From Ruegeria sp. ANG-R (GTDB lineage: Bacteria > Pseudomonadota > Alphaproteobacteria > Rhodobacterales > Rhodobacteraceae), in the NCBI RefSeq assembly GCF_000813985.1, contig NZ_JWLJ01000001.1, forward strand, positions 248,001 through 312,000: a stretch of 64,000 nt of DNA, given 5' to 3'. The notes under the pieces were generated by a model. That model had not been told where the DNA came from. It did no database searches and saw only the letters and a list, made by a program, of their open reading frames with translations. The translations under genes were made by a program, and so were the position numbers. Below are positions 17,906 through 27,544 of the stretch, one piece after another. Position 1 is the stretch's first letter. The number at the start of each line of letters is the position of its first letter.

Positions 17906-18905
17906 AACGAATCCTCGGATCCAGGATGCCATAGAGAACATCGGCGATCAGGTTGAACAACACGATCAGCACGGCAAAGATGAAGGTCAACGTCTGCACC
18001 ATGGGCAGGTCGTTGGCCTGGATCGCGCCGATCAGCAACTGGCCGATACCGTTCACCTTGAACACCTGCTCGGTGATGATGGCGCCGCCAAAGATCGCCG
18101 GGATACCCAGCGCGATCACGGTAACGACCGGGATCATCGAGTTGCGCAGGACATGAACCATGACCACGGTGTATTCGCTCAGCCCCTTGGCGCGGGCGGT
18201 GCGCACGTAATCCTGATTGAGGTTGTCCAGCATCGAGGCGCGCATGAAGCGGCTCAGCTGCGCGGTGATCTGCAACGCCAGAACCATAACTGGCATGATC
18301 ATCTGTTTCAGTTGCAACATGAAACTGTCCCAACTGTTGACCACCAGCGTGGTGTCATAGATCGACGGGAACCAGCCCAGTTGAACCGAAAAGATCACGA
18401 TCACCAGAACGCCCGAGAAGAAGGGCGGAACCGAGAATCCGACCATCGACACGAAGGTGCCCATCTGGTCGAACCAGGAATACTGGCGATAGGCCGAATA
18501 GATGCCGATCGGCAGAGCGATCAGGATGGCAACCACGTAAGCGGTGCCGACAACCCACAGGGTCTGCGGGATACGCTGAACGACGATGTCCATAACGGGC
18601 GAGCGGGTCTGCCACGAAATCACGCGCAGGTCACCTTCGGAGAAGGTTGTGCCAAAGATCGAGTCGATCAGCACCTGCGGTTCGATCCAGAAAAATTGCA
18701 CGATCCATTTCCAGAACCGGATATGCATCGGCTGGCCGAGGCCAAGCGCTTCGCGCATCTTCTCTTTGACTTCGGGCGGAACAGTGAGTGGAACCTGCGC
18801 CATCGGATCGCCGGGTGCGAGTTCGAGGAGCAGGAAGATGACGAGACTGATGAACAAAAGCGTTGGAACCGCCAGCACCAGTCGTCTGATTGTGAAATTG
18901 AGCAT
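17898..18905 (-). CDS. oligopeptide ABC transporter permease (DppB/OppB type)
   Basis: First permease subunit, 335 residues, with six membrane helices. The N-terminus FTIRRLVLAVPTLLFISLVIF is diagnostic of the DppB family, and an EAA loop (DYVRTARAKGLSEYTVVMVH) lies near residue 218. The ATG at 18905 is preferred over the TTG one codon earlier; AAAGG lies nine bases upstream. It is coupled to the next permease by an 8-base overlap. A stable hairpin lies between it and the binding-protein gene. Confidence 0.93.
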   Translation of the reverse strand: MLNFTIRRLVLAVPTLLFISLVIFLLLELAPGDPMAQVPLTVPPEVKEKMREALGLGQPMHIRFWKWIVQFFWIEPQVLIDSIFGTTFSEGDLRVISWQTRSPVMDIVVQRIPQTLWVVGTAYVVAILIALPIGIYSAYRQYSWFDQMGTFVSMVGFSVPPFFSGVLVIVIFSVQLGWFPSIYDTTLVVNSWDSFMLQLKQMIMPVMVLALQITAQLSRFMRASMLDNLNQDYVRTARAKGLSEYTVVMVHVLRNSMIPVVTVIALGIPAIFGGAIITEQVFKVNGIGQLLIGAIQANDLPMVQTLTFIFAVLIVLFNLIADVLYGILDPRIRYD

Positions 18906-18954
18906 CAAGAGGCGCCTTTATATGCGTCTTCTTTTTGGGGTGGTGTGCAGATGA

Positions 18955-18982
18955 CCGCGCCCCGATATCGGTCGGGGCGCGG
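18955..18982 (-). promoter_or_regulatory. 11-bp hairpin between binding-protein and permease genes
   Basis: CCGCGCCCCGA (18955-18965) pairs perfectly with TCGGGGCGCGG (18972-18982) around a 6-base loop. No T-run follows on the minus strand, so it looks like an mRNA-stabilising or attenuating hairpin rather than a full terminator. Such elements commonly keep binding-protein levels above permease levels in ABC operons. Confidence 0.6.
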
Positions 18983-18997
18983 CATTGCAAGTCAGTC

Positions 18998-20704
18998 TCA
19001 GGAGCCGGTCTTGCGGTACCAGTCCGCGGCGTTCCACAGCTCGCTGTCCCAAACGTTCAGGACAACGCCACCCAATGTGTTTGCGTGTGCCGACAGACGA
19101 CCACGGTGAACCAGCGGGATCATGCCGCCGTTTTCAACGATGATGTCGTTCAGCTGTTTCGCGATCTCGGCGCGCTGCTCAAGACCGGCGGTTTCGGCCA
19201 GTTTGGCGTGCAGCTTGTCGAATTCCTCGTTGCAGAAGCGGCTGATGTTCTCACCCTGCCACTGCGTATCAGGACGCGGAGCTTTGTCACACAGGCCGTT
19301 GCCCAGATAGGACTGCGGGTCGGTGCCGTTGAAGGTGTTGGCGTACATTTCAACGTCGGCATAGAACTTCTGGAAGGTGTCCGGCGACCCCGGGTCACCA
19401 CCGAAGAAGACCGATGCGTTGATGTTGCGCAGCTCGGTTTCCACGCCGATCTGGCTCCACCATTCCTTGATCAGCGCCTGAAAGTCCTGACGGACCGCGT
19501 TGGTCGAGGTCTGATAGACGATCTTCAACGGTACGCCGTCTTTTTCGCGGATGCCGTCTCCATCGGTATCAACAATGCCCGCTTCGTCCAGCAGCGCGTT
19601 TGCGCCGTCAATGTCCTGCGTGTCGCAGGTCATCGAGGTCGAGTTGAACGCTGTCGGGGCCGGAACCCAGTTACAGGTCACTTTACCTGCCTGGCCGTAG
19701 CCGATTTCCACCAGCAGCGGCCGGTCGATGGCCATGGACAGCGCTTTGTAGACGGCCGGGTCCTGCAGGAACGGGTGCGGATGCTGAGCGGTCGAACGCT
19801 CACCTTCCGGCAGATCGGGCGAGGGGTTGGTCTGGTTCAGCATGATCCGCTCGACCAACGGGCCAAAGCCTGCGACCGGCGTGCCTTTGCCGCCTGCTTC
19901 CATCTGCGCGATCACCTCGGGTGCCAGCTGCAGGTTCCAGGCATAGTCGAACTCGCCTGTTTCCATAACCGCGCGGCCAGCCGCGGTTGCATCGCCGCCA
20001 CCTTTGAAGGTTACGGTAGCAAAGGCCGGTTTCGCCGGATCACGATAGTTTTCGTTGGCCTTGAAGGTGATCACGTCGTTCGGTTTGAACTCGGTGACAA
20101 CAAACGGTCCGGTGCCGATTGGGTTAAAGTTCTCTTCGGTGCATTCGGGCGCTTTTGCACCCATGCAGTCCGCGAACTGAGCGGCCTGGATAATCGGGCT
20201 TTCGCCACCCACAAAGGGTCCGTAAGGGAAGGGGGTCGGTGCGTCGAACGTGACTTTTACGGTCAAATCATCCAACGCCTCGACGCTGGTGACGCCTTCG
20301 TATTTCGTTACCTGAGCACAGCCGCCATCGGGGTCCATGCAGTAGTTTGCGGTGAACACAACATCTGCCGAAGTGAACGGCGTGCCATCGGACCAGGTGA
20401 TTCCCGGTGCGATTTTCCAGGTGATCGAGGTCAGGTCTTCGCTGACGCCGCCATTCTCAACGGTTGGAATCTCGGCGGCCAGATAGGGCACCATGTTGCC
20501 GTCCTGGTCGTAGCGGGCCAACGGCTCAATCACCAACGAGGCCGCTTCCACATCCTTGGTGCCGCCCGACAAAAACGGGTTCAGGATCGACGGGGCTTGC
20601 CAGTAAATGATGCTGACATTGCCGTCCGATCCACGCTCGGCCATGGCCATCGGGGCCATTGCCGTGCTTGCAATCGCACCAAGCAAAAGGGTTTTGATTT
20701 TCAT
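18998..20704 (-). CDS. peptide/dipeptide ABC transporter periplasmic binding protein (SBP family 5)
   Basis: The 568-residue solute receptor of the importer. The signal peptide MKIKTLLLGAIASTAMAP continues to AMA, where signal peptidase I likely cuts near residue 22. The mature protein begins the family-5 fold with a strand followed by NPFLSGGTKDVEAASLV and LARYDQDGNMVPYLAAEIP. The start at 20704 is set by GGAG six bases upstream; the ATG one codon earlier would be too close. The actual ligand is unknown: the linked deacylase genes on the far side suggest peptides or N-acylated amino acids. Confidence 0.93.
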   Translation of the reverse strand: MKIKTLLLGAIASTAMAPMAMAERGSDGNVSIIYWQAPSILNPFLSGGTKDVEAASLVIEPLARYDQDGNMVPYLAAEIPTVENGGVSEDLTSITWKIAPGITWSDGTPFTSADVVFTANYCMDPDGGCAQVTKYEGVTSVEALDDLTVKVTFDAPTPFPYGPFVGGESPIIQAAQFADCMGAKAPECTEENFNPIGTGPFVVTEFKPNDVITFKANENYRDPAKPAFATVTFKGGGDATAAGRAVMETGEFDYAWNLQLAPEVIAQMEAGGKGTPVAGFGPLVERIMLNQTNPSPDLPEGERSTAQHPHPFLQDPAVYKALSMAIDRPLLVEIGYGQAGKVTCNWVPAPTAFNSTSMTCDTQDIDGANALLDEAGIVDTDGDGIREKDGVPLKIVYQTSTNAVRQDFQALIKEWWSQIGVETELRNINASVFFGGDPGSPDTFQKFYADVEMYANTFNGTDPQSYLGNGLCDKAPRPDTQWQGENISRFCNEEFDKLHAKLAETAGLEQRAEIAKQLNDIIVENGGMIPLVHRGRLSAHANTLGGVVLNVWDSELWNAADWYRKTGS

Positions 20705-20989
20705 CATACACTCCATGTTGGACACATACGTGTCTCGATTATCTCCGCGATGCCCGCGGGTTGGGCGTGGCCGTTTCAGGGTTTAAGAATCTGAAATCAA
20801 ACGAAAACGATTGCTTCGTTAGTCTGTTTTCCGTTCTCTCCCAATAACGGTTACGCGGCGTATCGAAACAGAGTTTTGGAAAATTGCAAGCCTTGGCGTA
20901 GGGAAAAGCTGCAATGGGTTTGACTTTTCCCGCCGCCCCGCCGTAGCGTTTGGCACTCAATCCGAAAAGCCGCCAAGGGGAGAGCGCGC
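20705..20989. promoter_or_regulatory. 285-base divergent control region of the peptide transporter
   Basis: This is the largest gap in the window. It holds GACAC-N4-GTGTC at 20721-20734, just upstream of the binding-protein start, and TTTCAG-N11-CTGAAA at 20774-20796. On the plus strand, TTGACT near 20920 is followed after 18 bases by TAGCGT, a plausible weak promoter for the ATPase gene. No reading frame with a credible start was seen. Confidence 0.4.
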
Positions 20990-22810
20990 GTGCTGGATCA
21001 GCCTATTGCCCAGATCAAAAAACTGCGGGTCGAATTTCAAACAAAGGACGGCCCGGTGGTCGGGGTCGAGAATGTCTCATTCGAGGTCAATCCGGGCGAA
21101 ACCGTCTGTATCGTTGGCGAATCGGGGTCGGGTAAGTCGGTTTCATCCCTTTCGCTGATGCGCTTGGTAGAGTTCGGCGGTGGTGAAATTGCCGGGGGGC
21201 AGTTGCTGTTCGATCGTCGCGATGGCGAAGAATTGGACCTGTCCGGTGCCGATCAGGATCTGATGAAGCAGATTCGCGGAAATGAGATCGGAATGATCTT
21301 TCAGGAACCGATGACGGCCCTCAATCCGGTGTTCACCGTTGGTCGGCAACTCACTGAAGGCTTGCGAATCCACAAGGACATGAACAAGGCGCAGGCTGAA
21401 GAACGCGCGCTGGAGTTGCTGCGTCAGGTGCGCATCCCCGAACCTGAGCGGCGCCTGAAACAGTATCCGCATGAACTGTCCGGTGGTATGCGCCAGCGCG
21501 TGGTTATCGCCATGGCGATGGCGTGTGAGCCGCGCCTGCTGATCGCGGACGAGCCCACCACTGCGCTGGATGTGACCATTCAGGCCGAGATTTTGGCGCT
21601 GATGGACCGTCTCAAGCGCGAAACGGGCACGGCGGTGATGTTCATCACCCATGACATGGCGGTGGTCGCGCAGATGGCCGACCGCGTTGTGGTTATGTTC
21701 CGCGGCAACAAGGTTGAGGAGGGGACGGTCAACGAAATCTTCGAAAACCCGCAACATGATTACACCAAGGCGCTGTTGGCGGCCGTTCCGAAACTGGGTG
21801 AAATGCAGGGTAAAGCAGCACCTGAACCGATGAAACTGCTGGGTGAGGAAGGTCAGAAAATCGCGCCGATCCCGGGCACTGACGAAGTTCTGCTGACCGT
21901 AAAGAACCTGACCACGCGCTTCGCTGTCAAAGGTGGATTGCTGCGCCGCACGATTTCGAACGTACATGCGGTTGAAGATGTCTCTTTTACGCTGAACCGG
22001 GGGCAGACACTTAGTCTGGTAGGCGAATCGGGCTGTGGGAAGTCCTCGGCGGGGCGTTCGATCCTGCGGCTGGTTGAGCCGATGGCGGGAGAGGTCGATC
22101 TGGACGGTGTCGACATCATGAAGCTGGATCAGGCCGGGCTGCGTAAGGCGCGGCTGGATATGCAGATGATCTTTCAGGACCCGTTCGCCTCGCTTAACCC
22201 GCAGATGCAGCTGATCGATCAGGTGGCGGAGCCGATGCGCAACTATGGTGTCGCGTCGGGTTCCGAACTGCAGGATCGTGTCGCGCAACTGTTCGACAAG
22301 GTGCAACTGCCCCGCAGTTTCATGCGCCGCTTCCCGCATGAGATGTCGGGTGGTCAGCGTCAGCGGATCGCAATCGCCCGCGCCCTGGCCCTAAACCCCA
22401 AGCTGATTATCGCGGACGAGGCCGTTTCGGCTCTGGACGTCTCGGTTCAGGCGCAGGTTCTGAACCTGATGATGGAACTGCAATCCGAGCTTAACCTCAG
22501 CTATCTGTTCATCAGCCATGATATGGCCGTGGTCGAACGGGTCAGCCATCATGTCGGTGTGATGTATCTGGGACGGATCGTCGAACTGGGCCCGCGTGCG
22601 CGCGTATTTGAAAACCCGCAGCACCCCTATACGCAGGCCCTTATGAAGGCGGTGCCGATTGCCGATCCAAACAAGCGGAAATCGGAGAAAGACCTGAATT
22701 TCAAACCGATCCCCTCTCCTATTCATCCGATCGGATACAAGCCGGAGCCGTCGGAATACAATGAGGTTGAGCCCGGCCATTTTGTGCTGACCACAGACAG
22801 CGGGTACTGA
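20990..22810 (+). CDS. fused double-ATPase subunit of peptide ABC transporter (DppD-DppF type)
   Basis: One 606-residue chain carries two complete nucleotide-binding domains, as in GsiA/YejF. Domain 1 has Walker [10 protein letters not shown] (about residue 44), signature LSGGMRQR and Walker [13 protein letters not shown]. Domain 2 has GESGCGKSS (about residue 345), MSGGQRQR and [12 protein letters not shown]. The peptide-importer C-terminal OppF-like segments ([16 protein letters not shown] and [15 protein letters not shown]) follow each domain. Start is GTG at 20990, with AAGGGGAGAG upstream. It energises the two permeases encoded divergently. The amidohydrolase genes follow within 6 bases, so uptake and processing are probably co-expressed. 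Confidence 0.95.
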   Translation: MLDQPIAQIKKLRVEFQTKDGPVVGVENVSFEVNPGETVCIVGESGSGKSVSSLSLMRLVEFGGGEIAGGQLLFDRRDGEELDLSGADQDLMKQIRGNEIGMIFQEPMTALNPVFTVGRQLTEGLRIHKDMNKAQAEERALELLRQVRIPEPERRLKQYPHELSGGMRQRVVIAMAMACEPRLLIADEPTTALDVTIQAEILALMDRLKRETGTAVMFITHDMAVVAQMADRVVVMFRGNKVEEGTVNEIFENPQHDYTKALLAAVPKLGEMQGKAAPEPMKLLGEEGQKIAPIPGTDEVLLTVKNLTTRFAVKGGLLRRTISNVHAVEDVSFTLNRGQTLSLVGESGCGKSSAGRSILRLVEPMAGEVDLDGVDIMKLDQAGLRKARLDMQMIFQDPFASLNPQMQLIDQVAEPMRNYGVASGSELQDRVAQLFDKVQLPRSFMRRFPHEMSGGQRQRIAIARALALNPKLIIADEAVSALDVSVQAQVLNLMMELQSELNLSYLFISHDMAVVERVSHHVGVMYLGRIVELGPRARVFENPQHPYTQALMKAVPIADPNKRKSEKDLNFKPIPSPIHPIGYKPEPSEYNEVEPGHFVLTTDSGY

Positions 22811-22815
22811 GCCTT

Positions 22816-23982
22816 ATGGCTGAACGCCTGACGCCGCTTGAGATCATGACCCGGCTGATCTCGTACCCGACTGTCAGCCGCGACACAAACCTGCCGCTGG
22901 TGGATTGGGTCGAGGATTATCTGCAAAGTCACGGGATTGGCTCTCATCGTTGGCCCGACCCGGAGCAGCCGCACAAGGCGGCATTGTTCGCCCATGTCGG
23001 ACCGTGGGAGGAAGGCGCCATCGTGCTTTCGGGACACACGGATGTCGTACCCGTCGATGGACAGCCCTGGGATACCGATCCATTCGTCGTAACCCTTAAA
23101 GACGGCAGGTATTTCGGGCGCGGCACCTGCGATATGAAGGGTTTTGATGCTCTGGCGATCTGGGCCTTGGTCGAGGCACATTATGCTGGTGTCAGACGCC
23201 CCCTTCAACTGGCGCTGAGCTTTGATGAAGAGGTCGGCTGCACCGGTGCGCCGCCTATGATCGAGGCGATGCAAAAGGTTTTGCCCAAGGGCTCGGCCGT
23301 GATTGTGGGCGAGCCGTCGATGATGCAGGCCGTCACTGGTCACAAAGGTGGGTTTGGGTATGCCACGCATATGGTGGGTTTCGAAGTTCATAGCTCGATC
23401 ATGCACACGGGCGTCAATGCGATCATGGAGGCTGCACCGCTGATCGACTGGGCCAACAAGCGCAATGCTGAGAATATGGCGGCACAACCGTCGGACATTG
23501 CTGCGGTGTTCAACCCACCCTGGACAACCTGTCATGTTGGGATGATCGATGGGGGTACGGCGCATAACATCACCGCCAAGGATTGTCGGTTCATGATGGA
23601 TTTCCGGGTTGTGCCGGGCGAAAGCGCAGATCAGTGGCGCGACGCTTATCTCGATGAGGTCCGGCAAGCCGAAGCACGGATGCAGGCGGTCCACCCTGAG
23701 ACGCGCATAGAGGTTGCGGAAGACTTTGCGGTACCGGCCCTGATCCCCGAAGACGGAGGTGAGGCCGAGGCACTTGTGCGCTCACTTACCGGCGATAACG
23801 CGACCCATGTTGTCAGTTATGGAACCGAGGCCGGGCAGTTTCAGGAAGCGGGCTATTCGGCTGTGATCTGCGGGCCCGGAGACATTGCTCAGGCGCATCA
23901 ACCCAACGAATTTATCGAGGTTGCGCAATTCGATCAGGGCCATAAGTTCATGCAGAAACTGGTCGGGGTATTGTCCCGTTAA
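22816..23982 (+). CDS. argE: acetylornithine deacetylase-like M20 metallopeptidase
   Basis: A 388-residue di-zinc hydrolase of the ArgE/DapE group. GHTDVVPVDGQPWDTDPF (residues about 72-89) contains the first metal His/Asp, and YFGRGTCDMKGFDALA the bridging Asp. LSFDEEVGCTGA holds the catalytic Glu and metal Glu, and AQAHQPNEFIE near residue 370 the last metal His. The pattern is that of ArgE, which removes acetyl from N-acetylornithine. However, its place directly behind the peptide-transporter ATPase suggests a catabolic N-acyl amino acid substrate instead. It starts 5 bases after the ATPase stop with a weak ribosome site. Confidence 0.88.
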   Translation: MAERLTPLEIMTRLISYPTVSRDTNLPLVDWVEDYLQSHGIGSHRWPDPEQPHKAALFAHVGPWEEGAIVLSGHTDVVPVDGQPWDTDPFVVTLKDGRYFGRGTCDMKGFDALAIWALVEAHYAGVRRPLQLALSFDEEVGCTGAPPMIEAMQKVLPKGSAVIVGEPSMMQAVTGHKGGFGYATHMVGFEVHSSIMHTGVNAIMEAAPLIDWANKRNAENMAAQPSDIAAVFNPPWTTCHVGMIDGGTAHNITAKDCRFMMDFRVVPGESADQWRDAYLDEVRQAEARMQAVHPETRIEVAEDFAVPALIPEDGGEAEALVRSLTGDNATHVVSYGTEAGQFQEAGYSAVICGPGDIAQAHQPNEFIEVAQFDQGHKFMQKLVGVLSR

Positions 23983-24002
23983 CGACCCGGAGGGAGACTG
24001 AA

Positions 24003-25169
24003 ATGCCTGTCAAGAACCGGCTTGCGGAAATGCATGGCGAGATCACTGGGTGGCGCCGCCATCTGCACGCGCATCCCGAGTTGATGTACGATGTACAGGA
24101 AACTGCGGCCTTTGTGGTCGACCGGCTGAAAGAGTTTGGCGTCGACGAGATCACACCGGGTATCGGTCAAACCGGCGTCGTGGCGGTGATCAAAGGCCGA
24201 CAGGACACCAATGGCCGCGTCATTGGTTTGCGCGCCGACATGGATGCGTTGCCGATTGAAGAGGCAACCGGGCTGGACTATGCCTCGACCGTGTCGGGTA
24301 AAATGCACGCGTGTGGGCATGACGGGCATACATCGATGCTGCTTGGGGCAGCCCAATATCTGGCCGAGACGCGGAATTTCGATGGCACTGTTGTCTTGAT
24401 CTTCCAGCCGGCCGAAGAAGGTGGGGCAGGTGGTCTGGCCATGTGTCAGGACGGGCTGATGGATCGCTGGGGCATTCAGGAAGTCTATGGTATGCACAAC
24501 ATGCCAGGGCTGCCGGTCGGGGAATTCGCCATCCGACCCGGTGCACTGCTTGCCTCGTCCGATGAGTTCGAGATTGTTGTGACCGGCAAAGGAGGTCACG
24601 CGGCTGCACCCCATGATGCGGTCGATACCACTTTGGTGGCTTCTCACATTGTTGTGGCTTTACAGTCGGTTGTATCGCGCACGGTTGATCCGATCAAACG
24701 CGTTGTGCTGACCGTAGGAACGTTTGAAACTGACAGTGTGGCGTCAAACGTGATCGCACACACGGTGCGTTTACAGGGAACCGTTCGCACGCTGGACCCC
24801 GAATACCGCAAAATCGCCGAGGAACGCGTGCGCCGGATCGCTGAAGACACGGCCTCGGCCTTTGAAGCAACGGCAGCGATGACTTGGACGCCGGGTTATC
24901 CGGTGACGGTGAATTCCGAGGTCGAGACCGGCTATGCCGCCGACGCCGCAGAGGCGGTGGCAGGCAAGGTCAATGACAACACCGATCCGATCATGCCGTC
25001 GGAAGATTTCGCCTACATGCTTGAAGAACGGCCCGGAGCCTACATCTTTATCGGGAACGGGGACACGGCCATGTGCCACCACCCGGAATACAATTTCGAC
25101 GACGACGCAATTCCCGCCGGCTGCAGCTGGTTTGCCGAGCTGGTGGAACGACGATTGCCCGTCACCTGA
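24003..25169 (+). CDS. M20 amidohydrolase (hippurate hydrolase-like), tandem copy 1
   Basis: A 388-residue M20D-type amidohydrolase, which cleaves N-acyl amino acids such as hippurate or N-acetyl amino acids. Metal ligands are visible: HACGHDGHT (residues 102-110, Cys104 and His106), the catalytic pair EEGG (138-141), MHN near 164, and the C-terminal CHHPEYNF. GGAGGGAGA lies upstream of the start. It shares with the next two genes the opening MPxKNRxAE and the closing CSWxAExVExRxP. It is the most diverged of the three by eye (TPGIGQTG and SKxx differences). It is co-transcribed with the ArgE-like gene, 20 bases upstream. Confidence 0.93.
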   Translation: MPVKNRLAEMHGEITGWRRHLHAHPELMYDVQETAAFVVDRLKEFGVDEITPGIGQTGVVAVIKGRQDTNGRVIGLRADMDALPIEEATGLDYASTVSGKMHACGHDGHTSMLLGAAQYLAETRNFDGTVVLIFQPAEEGGAGGLAMCQDGLMDRWGIQEVYGMHNMPGLPVGEFAIRPGALLASSDEFEIVVTGKGGHAAAPHDAVDTTLVASHIVVALQSVVSRTVDPIKRVVLTVGTFETDSVASNVIAHTVRLQGTVRTLDPEYRKIAEERVRRIAEDTASAFEATAAMTWTPGYPVTVNSEVETGYAADAAEAVAGKVNDNTDPIMPSEDFAYMLEERPGAYIFIGNGDTAMCHHPEYNFDDDAIPAGCSWFAELVERRLPVT

Positions 25170-25187
25170 CAAACAGCGGAGGATCAC

Positions 25188-26351
25188 ATGCCAATCAAGA
25201 ACCGCCTTGCGGAAATGCACGAAGAAATCACCGGTTGGCGACGGGACATACATCAGCACCCCGAGATCCTCTATGACACGCACCGCACCAGCGCACTGGT
25301 GGCTGAAAAGTTGAAAGAGTTCGGCTGTGATGAGGTGGTGACCGGGATTGGCCGGACCGGGGTCGTTGGCATGATCAAAGGCAAAACCGATACGCAGGGC
25401 CGTGTCATCGGTCTGCGCGCGGATATGGACGCGCTGCCGATGCAGGAACAGACTGGCCTTGACTATGCCTCTAAAACCAGCGGCGCCATGCACGCCTGTG
25501 GCCATGACGGGCACACGGCGATGGTTTTGGGCGCTGCAAAATATCTGTCTGAAACACGGAACTTCGACGGCGCAGCCATCGTTATTTTCCAACCGGCGGA
25601 AGAAGGTGGCAACGGAGCTGAAGCCATGTGCAAGGATGGTCTGATGGACCGTTTCGGCATTCAGGAAGTGTATGCCATGCACAATGTGCCGGGTCTGGAA
25701 ACCGGTCAGTTCGCTATCCGGTCGGGGCCATTGCTGGCAGCGGCGGACGAGTTTGATATCCACCTTGACGGGCGTGGCGGACACGCGGCCAAGCCACATG
25801 AAACAATCGATACAACGGTGATGCTGTCGCAATTGATCGTCGCTCTGCAAACCATCGTGTCGCGCAACGCTGACCCGATACTGCAGGCAGTGTTGTCGGT
25901 GACATCGGTCGAGACGTCCTCGAAAGCGTTCAACGTGATCCCTCAGTCAGCGCAGGTGAAGGGCACCGTGCGAACCCATTCCAACGAGATGCGTGATCTG
26001 ATCGAACAGCGCCTGAGCGAGGTGGTTCAGGGGATTGCAGAGACATTCGGCGGAACTGCGACGGTCACCTACAAACGCGGTGTCCCGGTCACGATCAATG
26101 CCGAGGAACAGACCGGTTACGCTGCTGAGGCTGCAGTGTCGGTTGGTGGCAGCTGTGGTGAGGCCCCCATGGTGATGGGCGGTGAGGATTTCTCGTTCAT
26201 GTTGGAAGAGCGGCCCGGAGCCTTCATCATCCTGGGCAACGGCGATAGCGCCGGTTTGCACCACCCCGAATACAATTTCAACGACGAGATCATCCCGATG
26301 GGGTGTTCGTGGTTTGCCGAAATGGTCGAGCGCCGGATGCCGGCTGCTTGA
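25188..26351 (+). CDS. M20 amidohydrolase, tandem copy 2
   Basis: 387 residues, paralogous to its neighbours over the whole length. All metal and catalytic motifs are intact: MHACGHDGHTA, EEGG, MHN, LHHPEYNF. By eye it is closest to copy 3, sharing THRTSALVAxKLKEFGCDEVV and GRTGVVGxIKGK. Distinctive residues near the substrate lid (GVPVTINAEEQTGY, LETGQFAIRSG) differ from copy 3, which suggests changed specificity rather than simple dosage. GGAGG lies 7 bases upstream, and it starts 18 bases after copy 1. Confidence 0.93.
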   Translation: MPIKNRLAEMHEEITGWRRDIHQHPEILYDTHRTSALVAEKLKEFGCDEVVTGIGRTGVVGMIKGKTDTQGRVIGLRADMDALPMQEQTGLDYASKTSGAMHACGHDGHTAMVLGAAKYLSETRNFDGAAIVIFQPAEEGGNGAEAMCKDGLMDRFGIQEVYAMHNVPGLETGQFAIRSGPLLAAADEFDIHLDGRGGHAAKPHETIDTTVMLSQLIVALQTIVSRNADPILQAVLSVTSVETSSKAFNVIPQSAQVKGTVRTHSNEMRDLIEQRLSEVVQGIAETFGGTATVTYKRGVPVTINAEEQTGYAAEAAVSVGGSCGEAPMVMGGEDFSFMLEERPGAFIILGNGDSAGLHHPEYNFNDEIIPMGCSWFAEMVERRMPAA

Positions 26352-26371
26352 GTTAGCAGAGAGAGAAAGAC

Positions 26372-27535
26372 ATGCCAGTTAAGAACCGATTTGCCGAATT
26401 GCAGGATGAAATCACCGCATGGCGACAGGACATTCATGAAAACCCCGAGATCCTGTTCGAAACTCACCGCACCAGCGCTCTGGTCGCAGACAAGCTGAAA
26501 GAGTTCGGCTGTGACGAGGTCGTCACCGGGATCGGCCGCACCGGGGTTGTCGGTGTGATCAAGGGGAAATCGGACTCGAAAGGCAAAGTCATCGGTCTGC
26601 GCGCCGACATGGATGCGCTGCCGATCCACGAGGCGACAGGGTTGGATTACGCGTCGAAAACCGATGGCGCAATGCATGCCTGCGGTCATGACGGACATAC
26701 GGCGATGTTGTTGGGGGCGGCAAAATACCTGTCTGAGACGCGAAATTTCGATGGCACCGTGGTGGTGATCTTCCAGCCTGCCGAAGAAGGTGGCGGCGGT
26801 GGTCGCGAGATGTGCGAAGACGGTATGATGGAGCGCTGGAACATCCAGGAGGTCTATGGAATGCACAACTGGCCGGGGCGTCCGGTGGGCAGCTTCTCCA
26901 TTCGTCCGGGCTCGTTCTTCGCGGCGACCGATCAGTTTGACATCACCTTTGAGGGGCGCGGTGGTCATGCTGCCAAGCCGCAGGAGACGGTGGACACAAC
27001 CGTGATGACGGCGCAGGCGGTTCTGGCGCTGCAGACAATTGCCTCGCGCAATGCGGACCCCATCGATCAGGTCGTGGTGTCGGTGACATCGTTCGAGACG
27101 TCGTCGAAAGCGTTCAACGTCATCCCGCAGACGGTGCAGATTAAAGGCACCGTGCGCACCATGAGCAAGGAGATGCGTGATCTGGCCGAGAAGCGGATCA
27201 ATGAAATTTGCAACGGTGTTGCCGCAACATTCGGTGGCACGGCGGATGTGACCTATATTCGCGGTTATCCGGTGATGGTGAACAGCGACGAGCAGACGGA
27301 TTTTGCGGCCGAGGTGGCGAAATCGGTATCCGGTAGCTGCGATGAAGCACCTCTGGTCATGGGCGGTGAGGACTTTGCCTTTATGCTGGAGGAGCGCCCG
27401 GGGGCGTATATCCTGGTGGGCAATGGCGATACGGCTGCGGTGCATCACCCGGAATACAACTTCAACGACGAAGCCATTCCAGCCGGATGCAGCTGGTGGG
27501 CTGAAATTGTCGAACAACGTATGCCTGCGGCCTGA
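26372..27535 (+). CDS. M20 amidohydrolase, tandem copy 3
   Basis: 387 residues, again with complete metal ligands (MHACGHDGHTA, EEGG, MHN, VHHPEYNF). It resembles copy 2 most closely. Differences are concentrated in the lid and pocket regions: MHNWPGRPVGSFSIRPGSFF replaces the copy 2 MHNVPGLETGQ segment, and GYPVMVNSDEQTDF replaces GVPVTINAEEQTGY. It is the last gene of the ATPase-argE-M20-M20-M20 run and is followed by the third intergenic hairpin/core element. The retained activity of all three suggests a set of N-acyl or peptide amide hydrolases with split specificity; this is inference. Confidence 0.93.
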   Translation: MPVKNRFAELQDEITAWRQDIHENPEILFETHRTSALVADKLKEFGCDEVVTGIGRTGVVGVIKGKSDSKGKVIGLRADMDALPIHEATGLDYASKTDGAMHACGHDGHTAMLLGAAKYLSETRNFDGTVVVIFQPAEEGGGGGREMCEDGMMERWNIQEVYGMHNWPGRPVGSFSIRPGSFFAATDQFDITFEGRGGHAAKPQETVDTTVMTAQAVLALQTIASRNADPIDQVVVSVTSFETSSKAFNVIPQTVQIKGTVRTMSKEMRDLAEKRINEICNGVAATFGGTADVTYIRGYPVMVNSDEQTDFAAEVAKSVSGSCDEAPLVMGGEDFAFMLEERPGAYILVGNGDTAAVHHPEYNFNDEAIPAGCSWWAEIVEQRMPAA

Positions 27536-27544
27536 GGGGTTGAA

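Noticed and set aside
18955..18982. Hairpin as an intrinsic terminator
   Set aside because: No T-run follows on the minus strand and the downstream permeases need read-through.
18935..20794. 619-codon plus-strand open frame
   Set aside because: Antisense to the peptide-binding protein, which has a signal peptide, ribosome site and family motifs.
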